Source of the DNA: Bacillota bacterium
Lineage (GTDB): Bacteria > Bacillota > Dehalobacteriia > UBA4068
Reading direction: 5' to 3'
Length of the DNA stretch: 64,000 nucleotides
Assembly (NCBI GenBank): GCA_024679955.1
Contig: JAILCQ010000017.1
Coordinates: 1 to 64,000, forward strand
The position numbers and the translations under genes were made by a program. Positions 35,345 through 44,841 of the stretch are shown piece after piece. The notes under the pieces were generated by a model. The model searched no databases. It was not told where the DNA came from and saw only the letters and a program-made list of their open reading frames with translations. How positions within the stretch are numbered: the first letter of the stretch is position 1; each line of letters opens with the position of its first letter.

Positions 35345-36364
35345 TTATTTTTTTGCGGCGGATTTTTTCAACCTGTTCATGATCGCCGCCCCCAAACCCT
35401 GTTCCGGAACGGTCTCCACCAAAATATATTGCCTTTTCTCCGCATCCGCCAAACGCAAAGCGGCAAACATGTTCCGGGCGAAGGCCTGCAGATCCCCCCG
35501 GCGGGCGATAATAAAATTATCCTGCCGGGGATAGGCGGCGGCGGTATCTTCAAAAACGATGCACAACGGCTCCGGCAAGCCCTGGGCCAGCAGTTCCCGC
35601 CGGGTTTTGTCCAGGCTGGCGCCGTCTTCCATCAGCAACACCTGGCCTTCCGGGGCGTAATGCCGGTATTTCATACCCGGCGCCGCCGGCCTTTCTTTGT
35701 CTTCCGGCCGGGGCAGCGCCACATCGCCGCAAAGCGCCCGCAATGCCTCGGCGGTGATCCGTCCCGGCCGCAGCAGCACCGGCACGTCGCCGCAGGCGTT
35801 GACCACCGTGGATTCCAAACCGATATCCACCGGGCCGCCGTCCAAGATCAGCGGCAGCTTGCCCTGCAAATCGTCGTATACATGCCGGGCCAGGGTGGGG
35901 CTGGGTTTGCCGGAAGAATTGGCCGAAGGCGCGGCCACCGGCACTTTCGCCGCCCGCAGCATGGCCGCGGCCCCTGCATGCAGCGGAAAGCGCACCGCCG
36001 CCGTAGGCAAACCGGCGGTGACCACATCCGGCACCTGCGGCCGCCGGGGCAAGACCAAAGTCAAAGGCCCCGGCCAAAACCGCTCCGCCAGCTTCCGGCC
36101 CAAAGGGGTAAACTTCACCAGGCGCTCCGCCGTTTCCATATCGGCCACATGGGAAATCAACGGATTATCCGCCGGCCTGCCCTTGGCGGCAAAAATCTTG
36201 GCCACCGCCGCCGGCTGCCAGGCGTCCGCGCCCAAGCCATATACGGTCTCCGTGGGAAAGGCCACCAATTCCCCGCGGCGCAGCCATTCCCCCGCCTGGG
36301 CAAATGCCGCCTGGGCAGTTTCCGGGTTTTCTATATTCACGATTTGAGTATCGAATCCGTTCAT
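35345..36364 (-). CDS. tsaC: L-threonylcarbamoyladenylate synthase (Sua5/TsaC family)
   Basis: 339 residues, the long Sua5 form with the YrdC domain plus a C-terminal Sua5 domain. It makes threonylcarbamoyl-AMP from threonine, bicarbonate and ATP for t6A37 tRNA modification; tsaD lies 9 kb away in this window. Motifs: GELVAFPTETVYGLGADAW (about 29-47), KGRPADNPLISH, and SANSSGKPSPT. I place the start at ATG 36364; the frame is open for 55 more codons but these overlap prmC and are not conserved. It follows prmC by 65 bases. Confidence 0.92.
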   Translation of the reverse strand: MNGFDTQIVNIENPETAQAAFAQAGEWLRRGELVAFPTETVYGLGADAWQPAAVAKIFAAKGRPADNPLISHVADMETAERLVKFTPLGRKLAERFWPGPLTLVLPRRPQVPDVVTAGLPTAAVRFPLHAGAAAMLRAAKVPVAAPSANSSGKPSPTLARHVYDDLQGKLPLILDGGPVDIGLESTVVNACGDVPVLLRPGRITAEALRALCGDVALPRPEDKERPAAPGMKYRHYAPEGQVLLMEDGASLDKTRRELLAQGLPEPLCIVFEDTAAAYPRQDNFIIARRGDLQAFARNMFAALRLADAEKRQYILVETVPEQGLGAAIMNRLKKSAAKK

Positions 36365-36429
36365 AGTAACAGACGGTCCTTCAAGCGTATTTGTTTCCGC
36401 CGGGGCCTTTGCCCCGGCTTTCCCTAAGA

Positions 36430-37296
36430 TCAATCCCCGGCCAAACCGGCCACCACAAAGCGGTCCCGGCCGCCGTAATCGTCGCCGGTTTCCCATACCG
36501 TCCAACCGGCTTCCCGCAAAATGGCGCATACCCCGGCCCTTTGACCGGCGCCATGCTCCAGGATCAGCCGCCCGCCGGGATACAACACCTGACCGGCCTG
36601 AACAGCCAGGCGGCGGTAAAAGGAAAGCCCGTCCGGTCCGCCGTCCAAAGCGGCCCAGGGTTCGTACTGCAGCTCCCGATCCAAAGCGGCGATCTCCTGG
36701 CTTGGGATATAGGGCGGATTGGCAATCAGCAAAGACAGACGCAGGCCCTGGGCCTGCAGGGGCAAAAGCAAATCCCCTTCCAGCAGCCGCACCCGGTCTT
36801 CCGTATGGTTCAGTTGGCAGTTTTCCCTGGCCACCGTCAGGGCGCCGGGAGAAATATCCACCGCATACACGGTAAAATCCGGCAAAAAGCAGGCCAAAGC
36901 CACGGCAAAAGCGCCGCTGCCGGTGCAGATATCCCCGGCCAACGGCGGCAGATGCTGCCGGTCCGCCAATTGCCGGGCCAGAGCCACCGCCCTTTCCACC
37001 ACCACTTCGCTGTCGCCCCGGGGGATCAAAGCCTGGGGCAAAGCCCGCAGGGTAAGGCCCATGAATTCCGTTTCGCCCAAAATGTATTGCAGCGGTTCTC
37101 CCTGCCGCCGCCGCTGCAATCGCGGCAGCAGCCAGGCCTCTTCCACCGTTTCCCGGCGATGCAAAGGCAAATGGCTCAAAGGCACGTCCAAAGCCGCCGC
37201 CAGCAGCAATCTGGCTTCGCTGTGGGCCTCCTCCGGCGTCATGCCGGCCTGGGTCAAAGCTTCTTTCAGCCAGATATAGGCTTGATCCGCGCGCAC
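36430..37296 (-). CDS. prmC: Peptide chain release factor N5-glutamine methyltransferase
   Basis: PrmC/HemK of 288 residues, methylating the Gln of the GGQ motif in RF1 and RF2 with SAM. The N-terminal helical domain is followed by the Rossmann fold with DICTGSGAFAVALA (about 141-154) and the diagnostic NPPYIPSQEI (about 191). It starts with GTG, overlapping the last bases of the murJ frame region. prmC usually follows prfA; here it sits between murJ and tsaC, a pairing (prmC-tsaC) seen in many Bacillota. Confidence 0.95.
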   Translation of the reverse strand: MRADQAYIWLKEALTQAGMTPEEAHSEARLLLAAALDVPLSHLPLHRRETVEEAWLLPRLQRRRQGEPLQYILGETEFMGLTLRALPQALIPRGDSEVVVERAVALARQLADRQHLPPLAGDICTGSGAFAVALACFLPDFTVYAVDISPGALTVARENCQLNHTEDRVRLLEGDLLLPLQAQGLRLSLLIANPPYIPSQEIAALDRELQYEPWAALDGGPDGLSFYRRLAVQAGQVLYPGGRLILEHGAGQRAGVCAILREAGWTVWETGDDYGGRDRFVVAGLAGD

Positions 37297-37297
37297 A

Positions 37298-38896
37298 TCA
37301 ACTCAGCTTCTTTCTTTTCAATTTGCCTTTGAGCAGATTCAGCACCAAAGCGCATTCTTCCATCTTCATCAGAGAAGCGGCCACGAAAAACACCGCCATG
37401 GCCACCGCAATGGAACCGCCCAGGCTGAGGGCCTGCTGCATTTTGCCCGCCGTGCCCATCAGGCCCTCCAGCAAACGGCTGGTTTGCCAGGCGGCCAAAC
37501 CCATCAGCACGCAGGCCGCGCCGGTCTTCAAAAAGGAAAGACAGATCCGGCGCATATCCATGGGGCCGATCTTCAGCCGCAGGAACAGGAACAGCAGCGC
37601 CGCCTGGATCAAGCCCGCCAGGGAATTGGCGAAAGCCAAACCGATATGCTGCCAATGGCCGATCAGCAATATGGAAAAGAGGATATTCAAGGCAATGCAG
37701 GATACGCTGATCATCACCGGGGTGACGGTGTTTTGGATGGCGTAAAAGCCCCGCAAGATCACCTGAACGATGCCGTAGCCCACCAGGCCGATGCAGTAAA
37801 ACAGCAGGGCCTGGCCGGTCAGCGTGGTATTCGCCGCGGAAAAGGACTGGCTGTATTCGAACAGCAAACGGATGATCGGCTCCCGCAGCACCGCCAGACC
37901 CACGGCGGAAGGCAGCAGGATAAAGGCCACCGAGCGGATGGCCAAAGACAGGCTGCGTTTGTATTCGCCCATTTCCTTCACGGCCGCCAAACGGGTCAGG
38001 GTGGGGAAAAAGGAAACCGCGATGGCCACGGCGAACACGCCGATAGGCAATTGCATAAAACGGTTGGCCATACGCAAAGCCGTATACACCCCGTCGGTCA
38101 AGCCGGTGGCCAGCTTTTGGGTGACCAAAAGATTGATCTGGCTTACGGACAAACCGATCAGAGCCGGGATCATCAGGGCCACCATACGGTGGAGGCCCGG
38201 GTTGTGGGTATCCAGGGAGAAAGAAAAACGGAACCCCACTTTTTTCAAAGCGGGCACCTGCACTAGGAAGAACAGGGCCGCGCCCACCAATACGCCCAGG
38301 GAAAAGCCGGCGATGCCATAGCCCGGCCAGCGGCTTTCTATGGGGCCGGCCAAAGCCGCGCCGAACACCACGATGATCACATTGTAGAGGAAAGAGCCGA
38401 TGGCCGGCCAGAAAAAGTGCTGATTGGCATGGAGGATGGCCATGGCAATGGCGGACATGGCCATAAGCAAGGCCTGGATCAGCATCATGCGGGTCAGGGT
38501 GACGGTCAGGGCCATGCCTTGGGCCGTATCAAAATCGGTAAGCAGGCTCATCAAGGGACGGGTGAATACAAACGAGATACCGATGCCGATCACCATCAGC
38601 AAAAGGATCCAACTGGTAAAAACGCTGGATACCCGCCAGGCCTGCTCTTCTTTTTTATTGGCCAGATAGGAAGCGAAAACCGGAATGAACGCGGAGCTCA
38701 TAGCGCCGCCGATCAGGATCTGATACAAAGTATCCGGTATGGAAAAAGCGGCGTTATAGGCGTCGGTGACCATGCTTTGGCCGAAAATATTCATCATCAC
38801 CACATCCCGGACATAGCCCAGGACCCGGGACAAAACGTTGACCACCATCAAAAACCCGGCGGTGCGGATAATAAAACTCTGGTCGGTTTTGCTCAA
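37298..38896 (-). CDS. murJ: Lipid II flippase MurJ
   Basis: A MurJ/MviN protein of about 532 residues with some 14 membrane helices, moving lipid II across the membrane for peptidoglycan synthesis. The N-terminus after the chosen start (SKTDQSFIIRTAGFLMVVNV) and the LSRVLGYVRDVVMMNIFG motif are typical, as is FIPVFASYL. I choose TTG 38896, 6 bases after GGGGGGA; an upstream ATG at 38923 lacks a ribosome site. It heads the murJ-prmC-tsaC unit, with an extended -10 (TGGTATAAT) at 39008-39003. Confidence 0.94.
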   Translation of the reverse strand: MSKTDQSFIIRTAGFLMVVNVLSRVLGYVRDVVMMNIFGQSMVTDAYNAAFSIPDTLYQILIGGAMSSAFIPVFASYLANKKEEQAWRVSSVFTSWILLLMVIGIGISFVFTRPLMSLLTDFDTAQGMALTVTLTRMMLIQALLMAMSAIAMAILHANQHFFWPAIGSFLYNVIIVVFGAALAGPIESRWPGYGIAGFSLGVLVGAALFFLVQVPALKKVGFRFSFSLDTHNPGLHRMVALMIPALIGLSVSQINLLVTQKLATGLTDGVYTALRMANRFMQLPIGVFAVAIAVSFFPTLTRLAAVKEMGEYKRSLSLAIRSVAFILLPSAVGLAVLREPIIRLLFEYSQSFSAANTTLTGQALLFYCIGLVGYGIVQVILRGFYAIQNTVTPVMISVSCIALNILFSILLIGHWQHIGLAFANSLAGLIQAALLFLFLRLKIGPMDMRRICLSFLKTGAACVLMGLAAWQTSRLLEGLMGTAGKMQQALSLGGSIAVAMAVFFVAASLMKMEECALVLNLLKGKLKRKKLS

Positions 38897-39002
38897 ACAA
38901 TATCCCCCCATCTTGATTGGCATAAGTCAATAGAAACGGCCCTTCCGGGGCCGCCGGCGTCGAAGCGTTCCAGCCGCCGGTCACAGGCCAACCTATCTTA
39001 AA

Positions 39003-39067
39003 ATTATACCATAGTTTTTTTATTTTTCCACTTTGTTTTTGACCAAAGTTATGGCATACTTTAAAAT
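39003..39067. promoter_or_regulatory. Divergent promoters of murJ and the acyltransferase-like gene
   Basis: Plus strand: TTGACC (39039-39044), 17-base spacer, TAAAAT (39062-39067). Minus strand: TGG-TATAAT (39011-39003), an extended -10 without a clear -35. This AT-rich gap is where gene orientation in the window switches. Confidence 0.5.
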
Positions 39068-39104
39068 AATAAACTGCGGTTTTGATAACAGCAAAGGAGA
39101 ATGT

Positions 39105-39914
39105 ATGAAGCGATGCAATGCCCCGGCGGCGCTGGAAAAACCCGCCGCCGCGCGAATTTGGGAATTGGACGCCTGGCGCGGCCTGTGCGTATGCCTGATG
39201 ATACTGGATCATACCCTGTACGACATAGGCTTTTTGTTCGGGGATATTTGGCAGGCCCATCCGCTGCTCCAGGGCTTGGCGGCCGTGGGCGATTTCGCCT
39301 GCAGCGTCTATTGGTATTCCTGGCCCAGGATGCTGGTGCGGGCTTTGGTGCTGGCTTCCTTCATCGCCTTATGCGGCATTTCCTGTTCCTTTTCCCGCTC
39401 CAATCTGTGGCGGGGCATGCGTTTGCTGGTGGTGGCCCTGCTTTTGAGCCTGGTCACCTGGCTGGCCGACCGTTTCCTGGGCGTGCGGGACTATATGACC
39501 ATTCGTTTCGGCGTTTTGCATATGCTGGCCATCTCCATCCTGGCCTATCATCTGGTGCACCGTTTCCACCGGCATATCGTTTTGGCCATCGGCATGCTGA
39601 TGATCGCCATGGGCCTGTATTTCCATTATCACCCCCTGCCGGGCAGTTGGATGATCGGCGGCATTTTAGGGGTCAGCCCCGCCTCCTTTTATTCCGCCGA
39701 CTATTTCCCCCTGTTGCCCTGGTGCGGCTATTTGCTGGCCGGCGCGGCCCTGGGCCAAAGGCTGTACCAAAACCGGCGCAGCCGTTTTCCCAAAGGCGGC
39801 GGCCGCGGCTGGCAAAAAGCCCTCTGCCTGGTAGGCCGCCACGCTTTGTTGGTTTATGTGCTGCATCAGCCCATATTATATGCGTTCTTCTCTTTGCTTA
39901 CCCATATCTTCTGA
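39105..39914 (+). CDS. Heparan-alpha-glucosaminide N-acetyltransferase-like membrane protein (DUF1624)
   Basis: 269 residues from ATG 39105, which has AAAGGAG 6 bases upstream; the frame is open 24 codons further. Multiple membrane helices are visible, and the N-terminal IWELDAWRGLCVCLMILDHT carries the conserved Asp-Arg and His-Asp pattern of this family. Members are related to the lysosomal transmembrane acetyltransferase and to bacterial membrane acyltransferases; the bacterial substrate is unknown, perhaps an envelope sugar. It is first in the plus-strand run and lies about 100 bases before yqfC. Confidence 0.82.
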   Translation: MKRCNAPAALEKPAAARIWELDAWRGLCVCLMILDHTLYDIGFLFGDIWQAHPLLQGLAAVGDFACSVYWYSWPRMLVRALVLASFIALCGISCSFSRSNLWRGMRLLVVALLLSLVTWLADRFLGVRDYMTIRFGVLHMLAISILAYHLVHRFHRHIVLAIGMLMIAMGLYFHYHPLPGSWMIGGILGVSPASFYSADYFPLLPWCGYLLAGAALGQRLYQNRRSRFPKGGGRGWQKALCLVGRHALLVYVLHQPILYAFFSLLTHIF

Positions 39915-40012
39915 CAACGGCGGCCAGGCTGCAAAAGGAAATCCGCCCTGCCGCCGCTTTCAGGAAAAATCCCCTTCCACCCGCATATATATCCCCCAGG
40001 GGGGATTTTTTT

Positions 40013-40300
40013 ATGGGCAAAAACAAAATCGCCGCCGCCTTGGCCGCCGCTTTGGAATTGCCGGAAGAAGCGGCTTTGGCCCTGCCGCGTTTGACCTTGC
40101 TGGGGCAAGAGCGGCTGACGGTGGAAAACCATCAGGGCATTGTCGTCTACGGGCCCAACCGGGTGGTATGCGCCACCTGCCTGGGGCCGCTGGAGATCGC
40201 CGGCCGGGATCTGCGTCTGGGCTATCTGGCCCCGGAAGAACTGACAATAACCGGCAGCATCGCCGGGCTCACCTGGATGGAAAGGGGGGAAAATCCATGA
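40013..40300 (+). CDS. yqfC: Sporulation protein YqfC
   Basis: A 95-residue YabP/YqfC-family protein. In Bacillus yqfC and yqfD are sigma-E dependent and needed for efficient sporulation; the biochemical role is unknown. The family pattern is visible: LPRLTLLGQERLTVENHQGI, YGPNRV and the GLTW end. The ATG has GGGGGGA 7 bases upstream, and its stop overlaps the yqfD start (ATGA), so translation is coupled. Confidence 0.85.
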   Translation: MGKNKIAAALAAALELPEEAALALPRLTLLGQERLTVENHQGIVVYGPNRVVCATCLGPLEIAGRDLRLGYLAPEELTITGSIAGLTWMERGENP

Positions 40301-41520
40301 GCTTTTCGCCGGAACGATGGTGGAAAGGACAACTGCAAGTGGCGGTCAGCGGCCCGCAGCCGGAGCGCTTTCTCAATTTGGCCCTGTCCCGGGGGCTTAC
40401 GGTGACCGGCGTGGCCTGGGACGGCCAGGGGCGGCTGCGTCTGTGGCTGGAGCTGCCGGACGCCGCCCGATTGCCGGAGCTGTGCCGCCTTTCCCATTGC
40501 CGCTTTCAGATCCTGCGCCGCCGGGGCCGGCCTTTCCTCCTGGCCCTATGGGGGAAAAGGCCTGCGCTGCTTGCCGCCGTTTTTCTTTCCCTGGCCGCCC
40601 TGCTGTGGCTTTCTTCTTTAATATTGAGCCTGGAGGTGACTTCCCCCTATCCGCTGGAAACGTCACAAAAGCAAAGGATACTGCAGCTGGCGGCGGAAGC
40701 CGGGGTCAAGCCCTATATCTCCCGCTGTTTCATCGATCTGGAAGAGGCGGAATCCCACATTTTAAGCAACGAGCCCGATCTGCTGTTTGCGGAAATCGAA
40801 GAACGGGGCAGCCATTTGCGGATCAACGTGGTATACCGGGTGAATGTGGCGGCGGGAGAAGAGACCCGGCCCCCCGGAGATATCGTGGCCGCCGCCGGCG
40901 GGGTGATCCGCAGCATCCTGGTGCAAAAGGGCACGGCCGCGGTCAGCGCCGGCCAGGCGGTGCGCCAAGGCCAGGTGCTGATCTCCGGCCAGGTGGGAAA
41001 CAGCCAGGTGGCGGCAGCCGGCATGATCGTGGCGGAGATCTGGCGGGACGGCTACGGGGAATACCCCCTGTCTGCAAAAGTGCGGGAAAACAGCGGCCGG
41101 GTCAGCCGCCGCCTGTCCCTTCGCTTGGGGCACGGCCCTTCCCTAACCCTGTGGGGAAAAGAAGCCCCGCCCTTTGCCATCTGGCAGACTCGGGAAGAAA
41201 AGCGGCCTTTGCGCCTATGGAGGAAAATGACTTTGCCCATAGAATTAACTAGGAAGGAATACTTTGAGCAAAATGAAAAAGCGCTGGTATTCACGTCTCA
41301 ACAGGCCCAGGAGCGGGCGGCCTGCGCCGCCTGGAACGCCGCTTTTTTCCTTTTACCGCCCCAGGCGGCGGTAGAGGATTGGCAAAACCGGGTTTTGCCC
41401 GGCGACGGCGATCTGGCCCGGGCCCATGTCCGCTTATCCGCCGCCTGCGATATCGGCGTTTTCCGCCCGGGTGTGGACGAAGCGGCGGCGCCAAGCCAAG
41501 CCGGCGAGGAAAACGACTGA
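40297..41520 (+). CDS. yqfD: Sporulation protein YqfD
   Basis: 407 residues, the usual size. An N-terminal soluble part with repeated short domains (1 to about 85) is followed by a single membrane segment (about 90-112, PALLAAVFLSLAALLWLSSL) and a large outer part with the family pattern PYISRCFIDLEEAESHIL and PGDIVAAAGGVIRSILVQKG. In B. subtilis YqfD is a sigma-E sporulation protein. Its presence with yqfC indicates a spore-former or a recent descendant of one. phoH follows in the conserved order. Confidence 0.9.
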   Translation: MSFSPERWWKGQLQVAVSGPQPERFLNLALSRGLTVTGVAWDGQGRLRLWLELPDAARLPELCRLSHCRFQILRRRGRPFLLALWGKRPALLAAVFLSLAALLWLSSLILSLEVTSPYPLETSQKQRILQLAAEAGVKPYISRCFIDLEEAESHILSNEPDLLFAEIEERGSHLRINVVYRVNVAAGEETRPPGDIVAAAGGVIRSILVQKGTAAVSAGQAVRQGQVLISGQVGNSQVAAAGMIVAEIWRDGYGEYPLSAKVRENSGRVSRRLSLRLGHGPSLTLWGKEAPPFAIWQTREEKRPLRLWRKMTLPIELTRKEYFEQNEKALVFTSQQAQERAACAAWNAAFFLLPPQAAVEDWQNRVLPGDGDLARAHVRLSAACDIGVFRPGVDEAAAPSQAGEEND

Positions 41521-41580
41521 CCGTCTCCCCGGCCGCCGGGACGGAAAAGCGCCAACCTCTTGCAAAGAAAGGGCGATCAT

Positions 41581-42519
41581 TTGAAGTCGCAATTTATCGA
41601 ATTTGCCAACAATCAACAGGCCGCCGCCATTTCCGGGCGGCAGGATGCCTGGCTGCGCAGGATCGAAGAGCAGACCGGGGTAAAAATATTGCCCCGGGGC
41701 TGCCAGCTGACCGTCAGCGGCGAGGACGACAATGTCAAACAGGCGGAGATGGCCTTGGCCCATCTGCGCATCCTGGAAGAAGCCGGCGTGGAAATCACCG
41801 GCATGACCGTGAATTACGCCTTGGCCTGCCGGGAAAAAATGGATTTGAGCCAGGCGGCTTTGTTGACCAAGACCTTTTTCATCACCGGCCGAGGCCGGCC
41901 GGTAAAAGCCAAAAGCTTCGGCCAATGGCAATATTTGCAGGCCATAGAAAAAAAAGATTTGGTCTTCGCCATCGGCCCCGCCGGCACCGGCAAAACCTTT
42001 TTGGCCGTGCTGAAGGCGGTGGAAGCCCTGAAGCAAAAGGATAAAAGCAAGATCATCCTCACCCGCCCCGCCGTGGAAGCCGGGGAAAAACTGGGCTTCC
42101 TGCCCGGAGATCTGCAGGAAAAAGTCAACCCCTACCTGCGGCCGGTATACGACGCCCTGGACGAAGCCCTGGGGGTGGAAAGCGCCCGCAAATATGTGGA
42201 AAAAGGCGTGATCGAAGTAGCGCCTTTGGCCTATATGCGGGGCCGCACCCTGGACGACGCCTTTATCATTCTGGACGAGGCCCAGAACACCACCTGTCAA
42301 CAGATGAAAATGTTCCTTACGCGTATGGGCGCCGGTTCCAAGGCGGTGATCACCGGGGATATCACCCAGGCGGATCTGCCGCCGGGACAAGCTTCCGGCC
42401 TGATCGAAGCGGAACAAAAACTGAAGGATATCCCGGAAATCGCTTTTTGCTATTTAAGCGAGGTAGACGTGGTGCGCCATCCCCTGGTGCAAAAAATCAT
42501 CGCGGCCTACCGGGGATAA
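41581..42519 (+). CDS. phoH: PhoH family ATPase
   Basis: 312 residues from TTG 41581, with AAGGG about 8 bases upstream; the frame is open 7 codons more. Walker A GPAGTGKTF (about 132-140) and Walker B FIILDEAQNTT define the PhoH/YbeZ ATPase. An N-terminal KH-like part (TGVKILPRGCQLTVSGEDD) suggests RNA contact. YbeZ-type proteins work with YbeY in rRNA and ribosome quality control, and ybeY is two genes downstream. Confidence 0.94.
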   Translation: MKSQFIEFANNQQAAAISGRQDAWLRRIEEQTGVKILPRGCQLTVSGEDDNVKQAEMALAHLRILEEAGVEITGMTVNYALACREKMDLSQAALLTKTFFITGRGRPVKAKSFGQWQYLQAIEKKDLVFAIGPAGTGKTFLAVLKAVEALKQKDKSKIILTRPAVEAGEKLGFLPGDLQEKVNPYLRPVYDALDEALGVESARKYVEKGVIEVAPLAYMRGRTLDDAFIILDEAQNTTCQQMKMFLTRMGAGSKAVITGDITQADLPPGQASGLIEAEQKLKDIPEIAFCYLSEVDVVRHPLVQKIIAAYRG

Positions 42520-42552
42520 TCCCAGCCTCAAAGGCGGAAAGGATCAAGCTTT

Positions 42553-44841
42553 ATGCGGATGAATTTCAAAACGCCGGCGACCGGCAAACGGTTTTCCCAA
42601 AGCGCGGACCGGCCCAAACGGGAACGGCGGCCCGCCGCCGGTGAAGGCAAGGCAAAGCCCGCCCGTCCCAAGAAAAAATCTTCCTCCTGGCCCCAATACC
42701 GCCGTCTGTTGACGTTTGCGGCTTTGGCCCTGGCCGTGGCTTTGATTCTCTCCATCCGGCTGGCCGGCGGCAACGCCGTCTCCCTGAACGTGGGAGAGAT
42801 CGCCGGCGAAGACGTCTATTACCAAGGGGCCGTGGCCACCTATACCAGCGAGATCCGAACCGAAGAAGCCCGGACCATCGCCGCCGCCAAAGTGGAGCAG
42901 ATCTTTAACGTGGATCCGCAGGCGGCCAACGATTTATCCGATACGGTCGATCAATACTTCCAGGATATCCAAAACGCCCAAACCGAGGAAGACGGCCTCA
43001 GCCGTTTGGCCGCCGCCCTGCCCGGCTCCTATGAAGATGGGACTTTGCAGGCCATCCTGCTGCTGCCGGCGAAAGACCTCACCGCCATGGAGGATCTGCT
43101 GCAAGGCGTACTCCGGGACGTATACGATCAGGGCATAACCGAAGAAGAGATCCCCCAGGCCCGGGAGAAGATCGCCGCCGCCATCGCCAGTTCTACCGTG
43201 ACCGGCCAAAAGGAACTGTTCCTCAAATCCCTGGCGGAAGGCCTGGACTTGCCGGCCAATAAAGAATACGACGCCCTGGCCACCGCCCAAGCCGTAGAAG
43301 AGGCGATGGATGAGATCAGCGCCGTACAGGTAACGGTGCAGCCCGGGGAAAAACTGGTCAGCCGCGGCTCCATGGTCACCGACGACCAGGTGGAAGCTTT
43401 GCAGGCTTTGGGACTGTACCGGGAATCCTCCCTGCCCAGCCCCTATGCAGGGATACTGCTGCTATCCGTGGTCTGCTGCATCCTGCTGTATTACTATCTC
43501 AAGCTGTTCCAGCCGCAGATTTTCCGCGACCCCAAACGGATCACCCTGTTCGCGGTGGTATTGGCCACCACCTTATTGCTGTGCAAGATCATTTCCCTGA
43601 TCACCGTGGAAAGCGGCAGCGACTTCCGGCAGCTGATCGGCTATATGCTGCCGGCCGGAGCCGCCACCATGCTGGTTTCCGTGCTGCTGTCCCGGGACGC
43701 GGCCATTTTCACCACGGTGCTGTTCGCCGTTTTCACCGGCGTCATCACCAACGGCAATTTTTCCTGCGTGCTGGTGACCGTCGCCTCCGGTCTGACCGCG
43801 GCCTATTGCACCAGCCGCATGAACCAGCGCAGCCAATTCGTCGTGGCCAACGTCTATATCGTCGCGGCCAATGCCGCCGTGATTCTAAGCTACGGCCTCA
43901 TCCAAAACTACGACCTGCCCTATATCGGCCTGGGCATGATATTCGGCCTGGCCAACAGCTTGCTTTGCACCATTTTGGCCATGGGCGTGCTGCCCTTTTT
44001 GGAAAGCGGCTTCGGCGTCACCACCTCCCTGCGTTTGCTGGAATTGTCCAATTCCAATAATCCCCTGCTGAAGCGGCTGATGATGGAAGCCCCCGGCACC
44101 TACAATCACAGCATCCTGGTGGGCAACCTGGCGGAAGCCGCCGCCGACGCCATCGAAGCGGATCCGCTGCTGGTACGGGTGGCCTCCTATTATCATGATA
44201 TCGGCAAGCTGCGCCGCCCCTATTTCTTCATCGAAAACCAGCATCCGGGCGAAAACCCCCACGACAAATTGCAGCCCGCCGTGTCGGCGATGATCATCAC
44301 CTCCCATGTGACCGAAGGCAGCCAAATGCTGCGGCAGGAAAAATTCCCCCAGGAAATCATCGATCTGGTGGAACAGCATCACGGCACCGGTTTTCTCGGC
44401 TTTTTCTATCACAAAGCTTTGGAACAGGCCGAGAATAAAGAAAATATCAAAAAAGACGACTTCCGCTACCAAGGCCCCAAGCCGCAAACCCGGGAAGCCG
44501 GTCTGGTATTGCTGGCCGACAGCGTGCAAGCCGCGGTGCAATCCCTGGAAGGCGTGCCCAGCCGGGAACAAATGGCCCAGGTGGTGGAAGATATCATCAA
44601 AGGCAAAATCGACGACGGCCAATTGCAGCAATGCCCCCTGACCTTCCGGGATCTGCAATTGGTTTCCCAAAGTTTTCTCACCGTATTGGGGGGCATGTAC
44701 CATCAACGCATCGCCTACCCCACCTTGGACAAAGAGGAGAAAAATCATGCGGATACGCTTATCCATCAGCCTGGAGCGGGAAACGACGCTCAGCCTGTCC
44801 CTCTGCCGCAAGCTGAAGCAGGCGGCGAAAACCGGGATTGA
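42553..44841 (+). CDS. pgpH: PgpH-type membrane HD phosphohydrolase (7TM-HD)
   Basis: 762 residues: one N-terminal membrane helix (about 50-70), an extracytoplasmic 7TMR-HDED domain (about 75-290), seven membrane helices (about 300-510) and a cytoplasmic HD domain with H548-D549 (YYHDIGKLRRPYF). PgpH hydrolyses cyclic di-AMP to pApA in Listeria and Bacillus. Length exceeds the usual 710 or so. The last 31 residues are hydrophilic, Pro/Gln-rich and read in a different frame across the first 95 bases of ybeY, suggesting that an older stop was lost. Confidence 0.92.
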   Translation: MRMNFKTPATGKRFSQSADRPKRERRPAAGEGKAKPARPKKKSSSWPQYRRLLTFAALALAVALILSIRLAGGNAVSLNVGEIAGEDVYYQGAVATYTSEIRTEEARTIAAAKVEQIFNVDPQAANDLSDTVDQYFQDIQNAQTEEDGLSRLAAALPGSYEDGTLQAILLLPAKDLTAMEDLLQGVLRDVYDQGITEEEIPQAREKIAAAIASSTVTGQKELFLKSLAEGLDLPANKEYDALATAQAVEEAMDEISAVQVTVQPGEKLVSRGSMVTDDQVEALQALGLYRESSLPSPYAGILLLSVVCCILLYYYLKLFQPQIFRDPKRITLFAVVLATTLLLCKIISLITVESGSDFRQLIGYMLPAGAATMLVSVLLSRDAAIFTTVLFAVFTGVITNGNFSCVLVTVASGLTAAYCTSRMNQRSQFVVANVYIVAANAAVILSYGLIQNYDLPYIGLGMIFGLANSLLCTILAMGVLPFLESGFGVTTSLRLLELSNSNNPLLKRLMMEAPGTYNHSILVGNLAEAAADAIEADPLLVRVASYYHDIGKLRRPYFFIENQHPGENPHDKLQPAVSAMIITSHVTEGSQMLRQEKFPQEIIDLVEQHHGTGFLGFFYHKALEQAENKENIKKDDFRYQGPKPQTREAGLVLLADSVQAAVQSLEGVPSREQMAQVVEDIIKGKIDDGQLQQCPLTFRDLQLVSQSFLTVLGGMYHQRIAYPTLDKEEKNHADTLIHQPGAGNDAQPVPLPQAEAGGENRD

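Noticed and set aside
39101-40012. Plus-strand frame running from the acyltransferase-like gene into yqfC
   Set aside because: The part before 40013 is an out-of-frame reading of the acyltransferase-like gene; yqfC has its own ATG and ribosome site.
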